Origin: Homalodisca vitripennis
Lineage: Eukaryota; Arthropoda; Insecta; Hemiptera; Cicadellidae
Length of the DNA stretch: 64,000 nt
Direction of reading: 5' to 3'
Assembly: GCF_021130785.1 (NCBI RefSeq)
Contig: NC_060207.1
Location: 193,238,501 to 193,302,500 of the forward strand
Numbering within the stretch: position 1 is the stretch's first letter; each line of letters begins with the position of its first letter. Below are positions 13,034 through 22,781 of this stretch, piece after piece. The translations under genes were made by a program, and so were the position numbers. A model generated the notes under the pieces. That model saw only the letters and a program-made list of their open reading frames with translations, made no database searches and was not told the origin of the DNA.

Positions 13034-13417
13034 CTAAAATCTATCCTCTTTAACATGTGAAAAGATAATTAGTACTTTAAAATTAGAGCCTGCGACAAAA
13101 TTAAGAAGTTTCGTAAAATTCAAACCACAAATTTGCCACACAGAACCCAATAACACGCTTTTGTGATCAAGAATACACAGGGGATACATAGGCTGAATGT
13201 GGAAATAACATAGCATAAAGAAAATAAGAAAAAGGCTAACTTTGACCTGAAACAGAGGAAATATTTCACCTCTAAACTTTTCGTTATACATTTTGTAACA
13301 TATAACGATGGCAAATGTCACAAATCCTATTACCCTTTTAAACGTTCCATCGCCAATAACAAACCCTAAACAAAGAATTCCATTAACAAGAATCAATGAG
13401 ATTCGTGAATGCATCAA
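13034..13417 (-). CDS. Unidentified hydrophobic frame, possible membrane protein exon
   Basis: A 127-codon minus-strand frame starts at an ATG at 13417. It contains three hydrophobic stretches: about residues 6-22 (LILVNGILCLGFVIG), 28-41 (VIGFVTFAIVICYK) and 59-73 (VSLFLIFFMLCYF). An overlapping frame (13120-13314) is also hydrophobic, as expected for AT-rich DNA. A TTTCCTCTGTTTCAG stretch inside the frame looks like a splice acceptor. Insect chemoreceptors are built from such exons, but I see no family motif such as the gustatory-receptor TYhhhhhQF signature. It may be a decayed receptor exon or a chance frame; the latter is more likely. Confidence 0.18.
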   Translation of the reverse strand: MMHSRISLILVNGILCLGFVIGDGTFKRVIGFVTFAIVICYKMYNEKFRGEIFPLFQVKVSLFLIFFMLCYFHIQPMYPLCILDHKSVLLGSVWQICGLNFTKLLNFVAGSNFKVLIIFSHVKEDRF

Positions 13418-13570
13418 GAGTCAGTTTGCTTTTCATAGATCCTGAATTTTTTCAGGAAAAACCTAAAACCATTCATTTACAAAGTCACAATACAGCATAT
13501 TGACATACATTATCTTCCAAACTAAAATTATTGTGTTATATACGTAAGTTTTCGTGTTAAAAATTCTGGA

Positions 13571-13572
<2 letters not shown>

Positions 13573-13611
<39 letters not shown>
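13573..13611. repeat. TA microsatellite
   Basis: About 19 AT dinucleotides. It forms the left border of the tRNA-like element that follows. Confidence 0.9.
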
Positions 13612-13613
<2 letters not shown>

Positions 13614-13825
13614 AGTTATTTTGCTTATTTAAACGCATATGTGACAGATACGGCCAGATACAAAATAATTGAATCGGAAAAAGTAAGCGCTCTGTGGTGT
13701 AATGGTAGCACATGCATCCGGCAAGTGAGAGATCTGGGTTCGACTCCCGGCGGAGCAAGTACTTTTTGCGATTCAATGTTTATTGAAATTAAATAAGGCT
13801 ATTGGTATTTATACGATTTAATGTA

Positions 13826-13829
<4 letters not shown>
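13612..13829 (+). mobile_element. tRNA-like repeat unit (family S1) in an inverted repeat
   Basis: A 69-base tRNA-like core (13689-13757) is flanked by an 18-bp inverted repeat with one mismatch: ATTGAATCGGAAAAAGTA on the left and TACTTTTTGCGATTCAAT on the right. The leader ATTTAAACGCATATGTGACA also occurs beside the copy at 38.55 kb, and the right side (TTTATTGAAATTAAAT, GGCTATTG) recurs at 42.65 and 38.70 kb. The unit is therefore a real dispersed family, bounded by TA microsatellites on both sides. It has the look of a tRNA-derived SINE or of a foldback element carrying an internal RNA polymerase III promoter. Confidence 0.6.
13689..13757 (+). ncRNA. tRNA-like core with A and B boxes
   Basis: It starts GCTCTGTGG, carries an A-box-like TGTAATGGTAGC and a canonical B box GGTTCGACTCC (13737-13747), and ends GGAGCA. 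Five Ts follow within ten bases, a plausible polymerase III stop. The anticodon arm is damaged compared with the copies at 33.6 and 38.5 kb, so this is a tRNA-derived repeat and not a functional tRNA. Confidence 0.55.

Positions 13830-13867
<38 letters not shown>
13830..13867. repeat. TA microsatellite
   Basis: About 19 TA dinucleotides directly after the S1 unit. Confidence 0.9.
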
Positions 13868-13868
<1 letters not shown>

Positions 13869-14602
13869 CAGAGTGTAATTAATCGTTGTATCGTATTCTT
13901 AAAGGGCAAACCGATCTGTGGAAAACATCTCATTAAAATTCATTCATTGTTTTTTTAGATGTTTGAAATAGTAAATATTTAGATTGGCCCAATATTATTA
14001 TTAATTTGAAATGAAACACGTCATAAGTGATTGTAACAACCTAAAGTATGAGAAATATCAGAAAACGAATCAATACCTGTGCAAAAATAGTTTGAACTCA
14101 AATTCTCTCTAATTATAAATTATAGTTAAATGCGGTTTTATTAGAAAGTGTAACATCCCTTACATAAATGTGTAAAATATTAAACCAAGTGGTAGCCAAT
14201 CAATTCAAAACCATAAAATACTCCCTTATTGAATTTTAAAACACTATTTCACCATATATAGGTACTTCTCAGCGAGCGAGGACCTAATCTTATTTTGACC
14301 ACGCTGATATTTATATGAGATAATTTTCTTTATTTACATTTTCTTATTGATGATGAAATGGTTTGAAAGAATAATACGATTTTGGATATTTTTCGATGTT
14401 ATATTTTACAAAATGTATACCACTACTCTCTTCCTCATGTATACTACATACATTAAATTAGTAGACCAAACGTTAATTCAACTTTTGGTTAAGGTTAGAC
14501 CGTGTTGGGTACAGATATTTAAAAAACATTAAACAAACCTAAACCGATTTTAGCAATAACAAAACCCCAATTAACAGAATTTTTAGACACATCCTTATCA
14601 TA

Positions 14603-14833
14603 TTAAGGTCTATGACCAAAACATAGGTCTGTGGCGGCTGCATTTATCCTTTTCCCTCTGGGCCATCGCCTTCCTGTGTATTGTTTCCAGATGATACCCG
14701 CGATGCAGCAAGAAATGTCAACATCGATTTTCTTGTTGGTTACCCAATTTAGCCTGTGCAGGTGTGAAGTGTTTACTCTTGACTTATGTGCAGTGACAAT
14801 GCCTGGGCTCATTTTCTCCTGTAAGGACTGCAA
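14603..14833 (-). CDS. Unidentified frame of higher GC content
   Basis: A 76-codon minus-strand frame is clearly GC-richer than its surroundings and has mixed amino-acid composition, including NTSHLHRLNWVTNKK and RRWPRGKRINAAATD. No catalytic or zinc motif is visible. A second frame starting at an ATG slightly upstream runs for about 16 codons. It may be a piece of a transposon protein or host exon; I cannot assign a family. Confidence 0.2.
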   Translation of the reverse strand: MQSLQEKMSPGIVTAHKSRVNTSHLHRLNWVTNKKIDVDISCCIAGIIWKQYTGRRWPRGKRINAAATDLCFGHRP

Positions 14834-14861
14834 TCTGTTGTCAGGTATTTTTCCATTTTAG

Positions 14862-15490
14862 TAGTGGTAGTACACTTCCGAACGCTGTAGGTTTTATATC
14901 AATGTTTATGTATTAAGTTTTGTACATCTGAGGAAGTAGATGATTTTGTTAGACATAATTTTACATCTTCGTTAAATTTTATTTTATAATATTTTATTAC
15001 AAAAGAATCACAAATTCATATTAAGATTTTTCACTTAATCTCCTTAATGAAGCATAGGAACAAAACTATAATCATAATTATTTATACTAATTTTTATTTA
15101 TTAAATATAATCGTAAGCAATTTTTGTGTACTTCGCAATGGATAAGGCCACAATGCTGCACATCTTTTCTTTATTATAATATAACTAAACTTCTCAACAC
15201 GTCTTCTGTACAAATAAGAGCCACCCTGTAAATTTGGGGCAGAGGTGACACATCAGAGTGTTAGTACAATAGCTTACTAGTGGACAAAGATTAATGACAG
15301 TGTGCATCAGGGGGTGTTGGTAGGATGGTAGGGGGAGGGTAGGAATCTAAATTATTCTATCACTATCCCAGGCTTAACGTCCTAGTTTCAATTCGTCTCT
15401 GATACAGAAAGTCCTGTAATATTGATAATTGCTCCCAAGTTGATTCAGTTACTCTTAATTTAATCAGAGTTAGTTCTGATTTAATTCTTA
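14862..15490. other. Intergenic DNA, nothing recognised
   Basis: No gene or repeat recognised. Confidence 0.45.
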
Positions 15491-16157
15491 TTCGATTTTT
15501 GAAGTGAAAACTTCTTTAGGCGCGTTGAGCGTTTTGGTAGAGGGTAAAATCCTCGGTTCGCGTCACCGACATGCTAAAGTGGTTTCCATGGAAACGTTAA
15601 TAATCTTTGGAAAATTTGTTTATTCTATTTTAGTCACTTTGTGCTATTTATGATATATTAAACGCCTAATACTAAATCTACGCAATGTAATATGCTAATG
15701 ATAATAGTATATCTATAGCTATGGAGAGCCAGACTAGCGCACGCGCAGTAGCCTGTGTACACGTATACACTAATACATCGACTATTTCTGACTGTATTAT
15801 GTGCGCGTTGGACGCTTTTTGGATAAGTATAATTTTGTGAGTCACGTCAACAATACGTTATAGTAGCAGTACATCTGTAATTGTAAATGTGACGCGTTGT
15901 ACATTAAGTATTAGAGTGTAGAATACATAAGTAAAGTTAAATTGACCACGTGGGAAGTTCAACTTGTGTTGTGTACTGGATTTTGTTTATTTAAGTGAAT
16001 TTTTAATTTGACTATTATTGTAATTATTTAGTTGAAGGATTACTGTTTATTTATTGAATTTAAATTCATTGACTTCAGTATAAAAGTGAGTATGAAACAT
16101 ATTAATATTTTTATACAGATAAATGAATAATGAAAACAACGAATATATTTTTAAACA

Positions 16158-16478
16158 TTGATATTAAGCGGAGACTTTAATATTAACTTCGCAGATGACA
16201 AAATTTTATCATTAATTGAATTTTTGAATGAATCATTAGGTTTGACTATGTCTAATGATCGAAAAGTCAGTACAACAAAGTATAAAACGACTATCGATGC
16301 TGTTTTTATACGATATTTAGATAAATTTCAATCAAACATTTTTATTTCTTATTTCAGTTACCATAAACCTATTGTATCTTTTTTTAGAATACAATGAAAT
16401 GATTGAACGAACAGATAATCTAAGTATTGTCGAAATTAATGATGACAATGATGTAAATAATGAAAATAATGTTCAAAC
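16158..16478 (+). pseudogene. C-terminal part of AP-type endonuclease (Helentron)
   Basis: The first 79 codons show a GDFNIN motif, KVSTTKYKTTIDAVF, and the terminal YHKPIV. These match the late motifs of the exonuclease-endonuclease-phosphatase fold (GDFN, TxID, and SDH altered to SYH) as found in endonucleases fused to Helentron helicases. The frame breaks at a run of Ts near 16379. One frame over, the acidic tail continues (EYNEMIERTDN... to a stop at 16476-16478), so a single-base slip has split the end of the gene. The N-terminal half of the domain is absent. The nuclease is not functional here. Confidence 0.6.
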
Positions 16479-16543
16479 TTGAATTCATTGAAATTCGTGT
16501 AAATATAAATACTATGTATAATTAAGATAATTGTATATTAATT

Positions 16544-16737
16544 ATTTTTTCAACCACTTTGTATTTATATTTTGTTCATGATTTGTTTAAACCCATCATA
16601 TGTAACTAATAAATAAAACATAAAAAATTTCATATAATTCTTTTTTCAACCACTTTGTATTTATATTTTGTTTATGATTTGTTTAACCCATCATATGTAA
16701 CTAATAAATAAAACATAAAAAAATTCATATAATTTTT
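16544..16737 (+). repeat. Tandem duplication, 97-bp unit, two copies
   Basis: CAACCACTTTGTATTTATAT recurs at 16551 and 16648 with nearly identical following sequence (CATATGTAACTAATAAATAA). It lies between the endonuclease relic and the 3' hairpin of the Helentron. Confidence 0.85.
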
Positions 16738-16810
16738 GCATATAGTTTTAATTACTCTCAACTTAATAGTTCCGTTTTCACTTCTATCGGCAGTCCCACG
16801 ACTGCTATTT

Positions 16811-17509
16811 TTTATTATCTATTCATTTTAAGTAATACAGGAAATCTAAGTTTATTATGTATTCATAATTTTTCCAAAATGAATAAATACCTTGATTTTT
16901 AGTGTAGTATTAATCTTAACTCCGCAGTCAAATTATCGAGTTTGGAAAATACATTGATAAAAGATCATATTCCGATAGTTGCTTTCAAATCTGATTTTTT
17001 TCTCTTTGCCGATATTTGCTTGAATAATTTTATACATTACTCTACATCACAAACGACTACTAAGATTGAGTCTATGGTGTTATCAATTAAAATATCTGAG
17101 TCAAACACCCTATCGCTTTAAATATGACGGTCAGCTAGTTTGGATCACCCATTGTTTGTATAAATATATTTTTTATTATAAATAAGTCGTGTAAGATAAT
17201 TTATAAAATATTTGATAGCTCTATTAGGCATTTGTGATCATACCATTTAGAATGTCGATCCATTGCGTAACACTATGTCGAGGCATTTTTGTTTTGGTTT
17301 CCACCATCGGTGAGGGGGCCTTTGGATGCGGCAACACCTTTGACAATACCACTGTCAGTGTGTTCCAGCAATTAATGTTGCCGCACACTGAATGCTGAAG
17401 GCATTCGAGTCAGGCTGGTTGGAAATCTTGAATAATTTGTAATCTTTTTCAAACATTAATAAAGACATGTTTTCTTGGTATGCAGTAATATTAAAGAAAA
17501 TTAAGAATA
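16811..17509. other. Intergenic DNA with a GC-richer patch
   Basis: 17280-17420 is GC-richer and contains TGCGGCAACA near 17328 with its reverse complement TGTTGCCGCA about 50 bp on, a possible stem. No gene recognised. Confidence 0.4.
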
Positions 17510-18575
17510 ACTAGCAGTTACCCGCGGCTTTACACAAATTTTAAAAACCGTAGGTCGTAGCTTTCTTATTGAATACACCATAATTATCATGATGGAACCA
17601 TACAATTTTTTAAATATAACTAGACATATCAGGTACATATTATTTCAGTACCCGTGGTTGAGAGATTCAAAACAATTAAAAATTTAACTAAGTCTGTTTT
17701 AGGTTTTTTTTTTTTGAAAAAATATATAAATATAAGTCTCGAAAATCTAATTTGGTAAAAATTTCAACATCCGTCCATTTAGATTTATTACTTGTTTCGT
17801 GCCAAAGTTGTGTTTGACTTTCGCCCCGATCAAACAAAGATATGCCAACAAAAACCAACTTCGATTAAAAAAGTGTCTATTATCAGCCCTTTTAATTTAT
17901 TTTGTGTTTTGTCATATTTTCGAAGTGCCATATTGATAGTTTGCTTTTTTCTCTCCAGTTAATGAAATTATACAACTTTCTTACGACTGAAAAGTTACAG
18001 TGGTCGAAATTTTTACATACGCCCTATTAAATTCACTTTCACTCTAATTTATTTACAGTTCCACATTTAAGTTTATGTTGTTGTTGCACTTACTAAGAAA
18101 ATAAGTAAATATGTGGATTTTGGAACCCAACTAAGATTTGAAAGCGTTTATTTCCAGTCTGTGATATTTCTGGTGTATATACAACTTTTAGCACGTTCAA
18201 GATAATGTGTGCACACATAAGCTTAAAAATGCTACTTTAGTCAAAAAGCATCTACTTCAGGAGCTTGTATTCTGCTTCTGGTACAAGCAGAAGCGTGTGC
18301 CATCCCTGTGCTTTTCCTTTACAGTTAAACTGTTCAGGAAGACAACCAGATTCAACAACCTTATTTGTAAAACATTCATAGCTGTTCATTACGTGTTGTA
18401 AATTATATAATTATTTTATATAATTATTAAATATTCTGAGAAACTTTTACAATGTTGCTCGTCTTTTAAACCCTTTATATACTTTCTAGATTTATTTCAA
18501 AACCAAAATGAGCCAGCCGTTCTCGAGTTTTAGTGAGGATAACAAAGGCCTTTTCATTTTTATAAAGATAGGTCT
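17510..18575 (+). mobile_element. RTE-like non-coding repeat
   Basis: It opens with ACTAGCAGTTACCCGCGGCT and closes with CCAGCCGTTCTCGAGTTTTA, both typical of an abundant arthropod repeat usually linked to RTE-type LINEs. Internal blocks (ATGATGGAACCATACAATTT; AGCATCTACTTC; GTGCCATCCCTG) are shared in the same order with the copy at 55.93-56.57 kb. There is no reverse transcriptase. The 64-codon frame inside is repeat sequence. The head, read on the other strand, also resembles a Helitron 3' end (CTAGT), so the class is not certain. Confidence 0.5.
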
Positions 18576-20585
18576 AAAAGTTTTGGATTTGCGAGCAGCT
18601 ATTGGAATCCGTGTTAAAAGCTTTGAATAGGTAAATGTGTGTATTGTAAACATAAGAATGTTGGAAGAGAATATTAGATAGCACCATACGGACGTTACAG
18701 ATATCAGTATTTGACCGGTGGAATTTCTTCTACTGTTATCACTACAACTGCGTTGTCCCTATGACGGATGATGCAGTTGCTGTACGATGATACAGTCGTG
18801 TAGCAATGAATCACGTATGCGTAATTGTTCCACTCTGCTTTGACTGTGCTCACACTTCTCCACAGTAATTGCAGTGCATTTCAGAGGCTTGATTGTCAGA
18901 CTCTGTTTAGATGGCATCCCAACTGATGTTTCTTTGATAAGGGATTGTAATTGTTGGATATCTTTACTCAGGAACAATTCCTAGTTGTTGGATGGCTAAG
19001 TGGCCAATCATCGCAGTCCAGAAGTGAAAGTCGTAAAATATTGTTTTACTTTAGTACAAGAAGATGAGATAACCTTCATTGTACTAAGTTCGACAAAGAC
19101 CTTTACTCTATTTCCAGAGTGATAGATAATCAAAATGGGTAAGGTTGGGGGTAAAGGCCGCCCCCTGACGAGAACTGAGAAGAGATGCGGGCACACTGTA
19201 TCAGACATGTCACCTTGGAAGCAGTTTCAAGCATAGTTTCAGTCCCTCCTATTCAAAGCATGTAGGAGAAAGCCATACCCCCACATGTTTAGGCTTTAAA
19301 AACCTTTAACAGGGAGCCTCAATCACACCAACTATAATTATCTGCAGTCAACTACACCTACCGACCAGCCATTGTCATCTTATTATCTCATTTACCGTTA
19401 GAAACCCATTTACCACTTCTGAACATGCATCCTCATTTCCAAGAACAGAACTGAGATATTTTTTTGGTCTTTTATGAAAATTAACAGCTCTTAGAGCACA
19501 AATTAAACAAGAATGCGATTTTTCCATACATGAGGGTGAACTAATACGAGATTCTAGTATGGGTGTGGATGTAGTATATTAAATATATTTTTTTTAGTAA
19601 TATTATACAAATTAGGGAACTAAAGATATTTCATGAACACCTTTGAAACTAAGAGGATATAGTTTTTTGGTCAAAGACAGTTTTATACAACAACATTAAG
19701 GATACGTCAGGGCTTTAATGTAATATGGTAAATGACTATTATAATTTACTCCGGTCTTGGGCATTTCTGGTGCGACAGTTGAGTTTGATTTGTTATCCCG
19801 ATCAAGAACCCATAGCTGAAATAGTATATATGTAAATCGTATTCTTCAAAATACTAAACGTAACACAAAATATGTACATTACAACTATTTTAATTACAGA
19901 TGTGAATTAGTGACATTTATGAGGTAGTAATGTCGGAAATTTCTGTTCACCATCATCATTGTAAATCTAATAGGACACACATCCTGATCCTGACAAGATC
20001 CATTACCTGGCTACAGGCTGGGAATTAACTATTCAGACCAAATTAAACTAGGTCAAGGCTAAACTACCGCAGATTCAGACGTAGCCTCTTGGGGATTGTT
20101 TGAATTGTTTACGCTACAATCTGCTCACTTGTGGTAAGCCACGTGAAACACAGACATGTGTTCATGTGTAACACTTATTATATCCTACATTTCTGTCTCA
20201 CGCGACTAAGTTGAAACAACAGTCTTTCCATCTAAAATACGTATTAAGGACATTGACTGGAGTGAGTAAATATTAATTCATTAGAATACAACAATGTATT
20301 AGATTTTCTATCTTCAAATAGTTATTAAAAATTCACATAAAACTATTTTGAGATTCATTAAAATTTCTGGTTCCTATTATTTTATTAGTTTCATTGTTAT
20401 TTTTGAATTAGTTTCTCAGTAAAATTCAGAGTAATGAAATTAGGTAGGTTTTGATACTTATTTCACTGACAAGAATGCGCTGTTGAACTTTGTGAACCTA
20501 AAGGTATGACGGCTTGAATCTATTTTCACCAATAAGTTGTCTTTGCATATGTGAATAATAACTTAAATAACATTTTACTATACAA
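18576..20585. other. Intergenic DNA, no gene identified
   Basis: Minus-strand frames of about 70 codons lie at 18759-18977 and 19008-19208 in slightly GC-richer sequence. They have no recognisable motifs. I regard them as unproven. Confidence 0.4.
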
Positions 20586-20589
20586 GGAA

Positions 20590-20845
20590 ACATTGGATTC
20601 TTTGTTTGAAGGATATTTTTGACAATGGAAGGATTGTGAAGGAAACAGATTTTTTCGGACATTTGCCATCGTTCGGTAAAACAAGAAATTAGTAAAACCT
20701 AGGATTCACCTAAGAAATCCTAAAAAATCAAACTCCTAAGAAAGAAAGACCTAAGAAAAAAACCTAAGAAAGATAACACCTAAGAATTCATGTGTTACTG
20801 ATTTCTTGTTTCACTGAACAATGGCAAATGTCCGGAGAAACATTG
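20590..20845. mobile_element. Foldback element, family M
   Basis: The left arm CGGACATTTGCCATCGTTCG through AGAAATTAGTAA (20656-20697) is inverted on the right as TTACTGATTTCTTGTTTCAC and on to CAAATGTCCGG (20794-20835). Between the arms lies a run of variant CCTAAGAAA words (20708-20788). The same arms form the centre of the long palindrome at 36.03-36.26 kb, and a half copy lies at 33.49 kb. Confidence 0.6.
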
Positions 20846-20854
20846 GAAACTTAT

Positions 20855-21120
20855 GGCAACAGCCATCTCAGTTCAAGATGTTGTAATGTTTGCCCTCGAG
20901 GTACAATTCAACTCAGAGTGGGAGAACCATCATGTAATGTCAGAAACATCTCCAACTTGTACTGAAGATAGAGTGCGGAGTGTATCTCTGGGACATGGGA
21001 ACTTGTTTTCCGTCCTTCGGTATTACGCCGCCATGTATATGTTTCTATCAAAAACTTTTAACGGAGCTCTTAAAGTTTTAGGAAATAGTTGGAATGCATC
21101 CGGTACAATTCTATTTTAAA
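20855..21120 (+). repeat. Dispersed repeat, family C (first copy)
   Basis: CCATCTCAGTTCAAGATGTT and later blocks (GTGTATCTCTGGGACATGGG; AACATCTCCAACTTGTACTG) are shared with 26215-26450. An 88-codon frame crosses it but has no known domain, and the second copy does not keep the frame, so I do not call a gene. Confidence 0.5.
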
Positions 21121-22010
21121 TTGACAAAGAAATGCAATTGTCTTGCTTTAACATGAAATAGGAATTTCCGTTTTTTTATTTGCTTATTGAATAAATACAA
21201 TTTATGAGTAGTATAATTAATTTATATTGTATTATTATTGTTTATTTACTTCAATAAGATCATTTACTAAATAAAAGCGATTAATTTTGCTTTTTTATTT
21301 AAATTTTCAGCTGATTTGTACGTTTTACAGCTGTGACCATTAGCTCAATTTAGTTGATATTTCATTTAGTACATCAAAGCATATAAAGTTCTAAAATATT
21401 AAGAAAGCACTCACTATGTATTTTACATATAGAGTGGATGTGTCAATCGGTATAGTGAATATCGTATGCGAGGTATGGTAGAATGTGATTGGCTATGCCA
21501 TACCAGACCATTCAGATATAAAAGGTCTTGAAAGAATATTTGACCTATTATGGGTACAAGGCTGATGAACTGAATTCAGCTGAGCATTGAATGAGAAGTG
21601 CAATTTCAGATTCCTGCTTCATGAGTCATGAGTTACATTCAGCGCAGGTTGGCTGGCCTGTTTGAATGGCTGAAAATTCCACTCAAGAAACATAAAACAA
21701 TAAGAATAAATCCCTGCAATCTAAAACATATCAAAAAAATAAACATCACTTTCATTAAAAAAAATAAACATAACATCAATAGTTTAAATCAACAGACTAT
21801 ATTTATAATTAGTTTGATTGAACGTTTTTATTGCCAATTCATGCAGGTTCACCATTTATTTACAAGGCTAGAGATACTATTTTACGTGGATGTGTTGGAG
21901 AAAATTAGGTAAAATAAAAATATAGAAAATCTCTGAATTGCTATAACTCTCCCAGGCTTTTTCTCGACTTGCTTCAGCTAGGAGATGGGATTCGCTTTAG
22001 CCATTCTGTA
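21121..22010. other. Intergenic DNA, nothing recognised
   Basis: A 94-codon lysine/isoleucine-rich frame at 21628-21912 is low complexity and lacks recognisable motifs. Confidence 0.4.
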
Positions 22011-22014
22011 TTAA

Positions 22015-22143
22015 TTGAACACTAAACCCTTAATATTGCATTACAATATTTATAACGAATATATATTTATATAATATTATTCACATATATTGATTATATA
22101 TATCATTTATATTGTATTACAAAATTAAGGGTTTAGTGTTCAA
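22015..22143. mobile_element. 129-bp MITE with about 34-bp inverted ends
   Basis: TTGAACACTAAACCCTTAAT at the left is inverted at the right (ATTAAGGGTTTAGTGTTCAA). The similarity extends inward through ATTACAATAT, around an AT-only core. No coding capacity. Flanking target duplication is unclear. Confidence 0.65.
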
Positions 22144-22418
22144 ATACTACAAAAAGGCTAGAGTTCATCTGTTTTGATGATGATGGGTCAAAGGATTGCA
22201 TTGATGTTTGTTGTTGTTGCCATAGAGATAACTCATGAATATCTTCTCGTCATCATTAGGCAACTAACTTAACTGCTTATTTAGCGTTATACTCGTAACA
22301 GAGAATATTTTCTGTACACACCAGACAGGATTCCAGAGGTAATCAGTGTTCTGGTAATGGAATTGCACCCACTGTTATCTCTATAGCTAACGACGCGACA
22401 TCTCTTGAAATGAGGTAA

Positions 22419-22781
22419 TCAATTTGAGTACGATAAGTCGTGCAAAGACCTATCACAGAAACCACCTCGTTCGGTCTTATCGTTACTGTTTGTGAATATT
22501 ATTACAAGATTGTGCTCTTCTTTAACATTCCTACCAAATAATGATTTATCATTCTGGACATTAACAGTATAGACTAAAGTAGGAAGATTATATTTTGTGA
22601 TTAATAACATTGAGTATTTATGGAATATGCTAATTGAAATCGTAATTTTAAAACACTGTAATGGAAAATATATTCTCAGCAAGAAATTTTTTATGTCAGA
22701 TTTTGAAATACAAATATTACCAAATAAAACTAGTATTGCAAACATGTTAATAAACACATCCCTTAATATTTTTGTATACAT
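22419..22781 (-). CDS. Unidentified frame with signal-peptide-like N-terminus
   Basis: A 120-codon frame begins with ATG at 22781. Residues 10-26 (VFINMFAILVLFGNICI) form a hydrophobic stretch after a basic start, followed by small and polar residues, which resembles a signal peptide. The rest (YNLPTLVYTVNVQND, LVIIFTNSNDKT) alternates strand-like segments in the way of the first exon of an insect ionotropic receptor or secreted protein. I see no diagnostic motif. Possible donor-like GT sites occur near the end, so a spliced gene is conceivable. It is among the longest frames not explained by a transposon. Confidence 0.22.
   Translation of the reverse strand: MYTKILRDVFINMFAILVLFGNICISKSDIKNFLLRIYFPLQCFKITISISIFHKYSMLLITKYNLPTLVYTVNVQNDKSLFGRNVKEEHNLVIIFTNSNDKTERGGFCDRSLHDLSYSN

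Larger units (their letters stand above)
15498..16806 (+). mobile_element. Internally deleted Helentron (Helitron-like) remnant
   Basis: The left end carries TTGAAGTGAAAACTTCTTTA, and its GAAGTGAAAAC is repeated in inverted form as GTTTTCACTTC at 16774-16784. A hairpin, GCAGTC CCAC GACTGC, follows at 16790-16805. A subterminal inverted repeat just before a 3' hairpin, together with an AP-type endonuclease gene, is the pattern known for Helentrons and not for canonical Helitrons. The Rep and helicase parts are missing, leaving about 1.3 kb. A duplicated 97-bp block (16544-16737) sits between the endonuclease relic and the hairpin. Confidence 0.5.

Noticed and set aside
13689..13757. Functional tRNA gene
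   Set aside because: The A and B boxes are good, but the anticodon arm is damaged and the related copies have C instead of U at position 33. Multiple copies in repeat contexts point to a tRNA-derived repeat.
20853..21119. 88-codon plus-strand gene
   Set aside because: It lies in dispersed repeat family C. The second copy at 26.2 kb does not preserve the frame.
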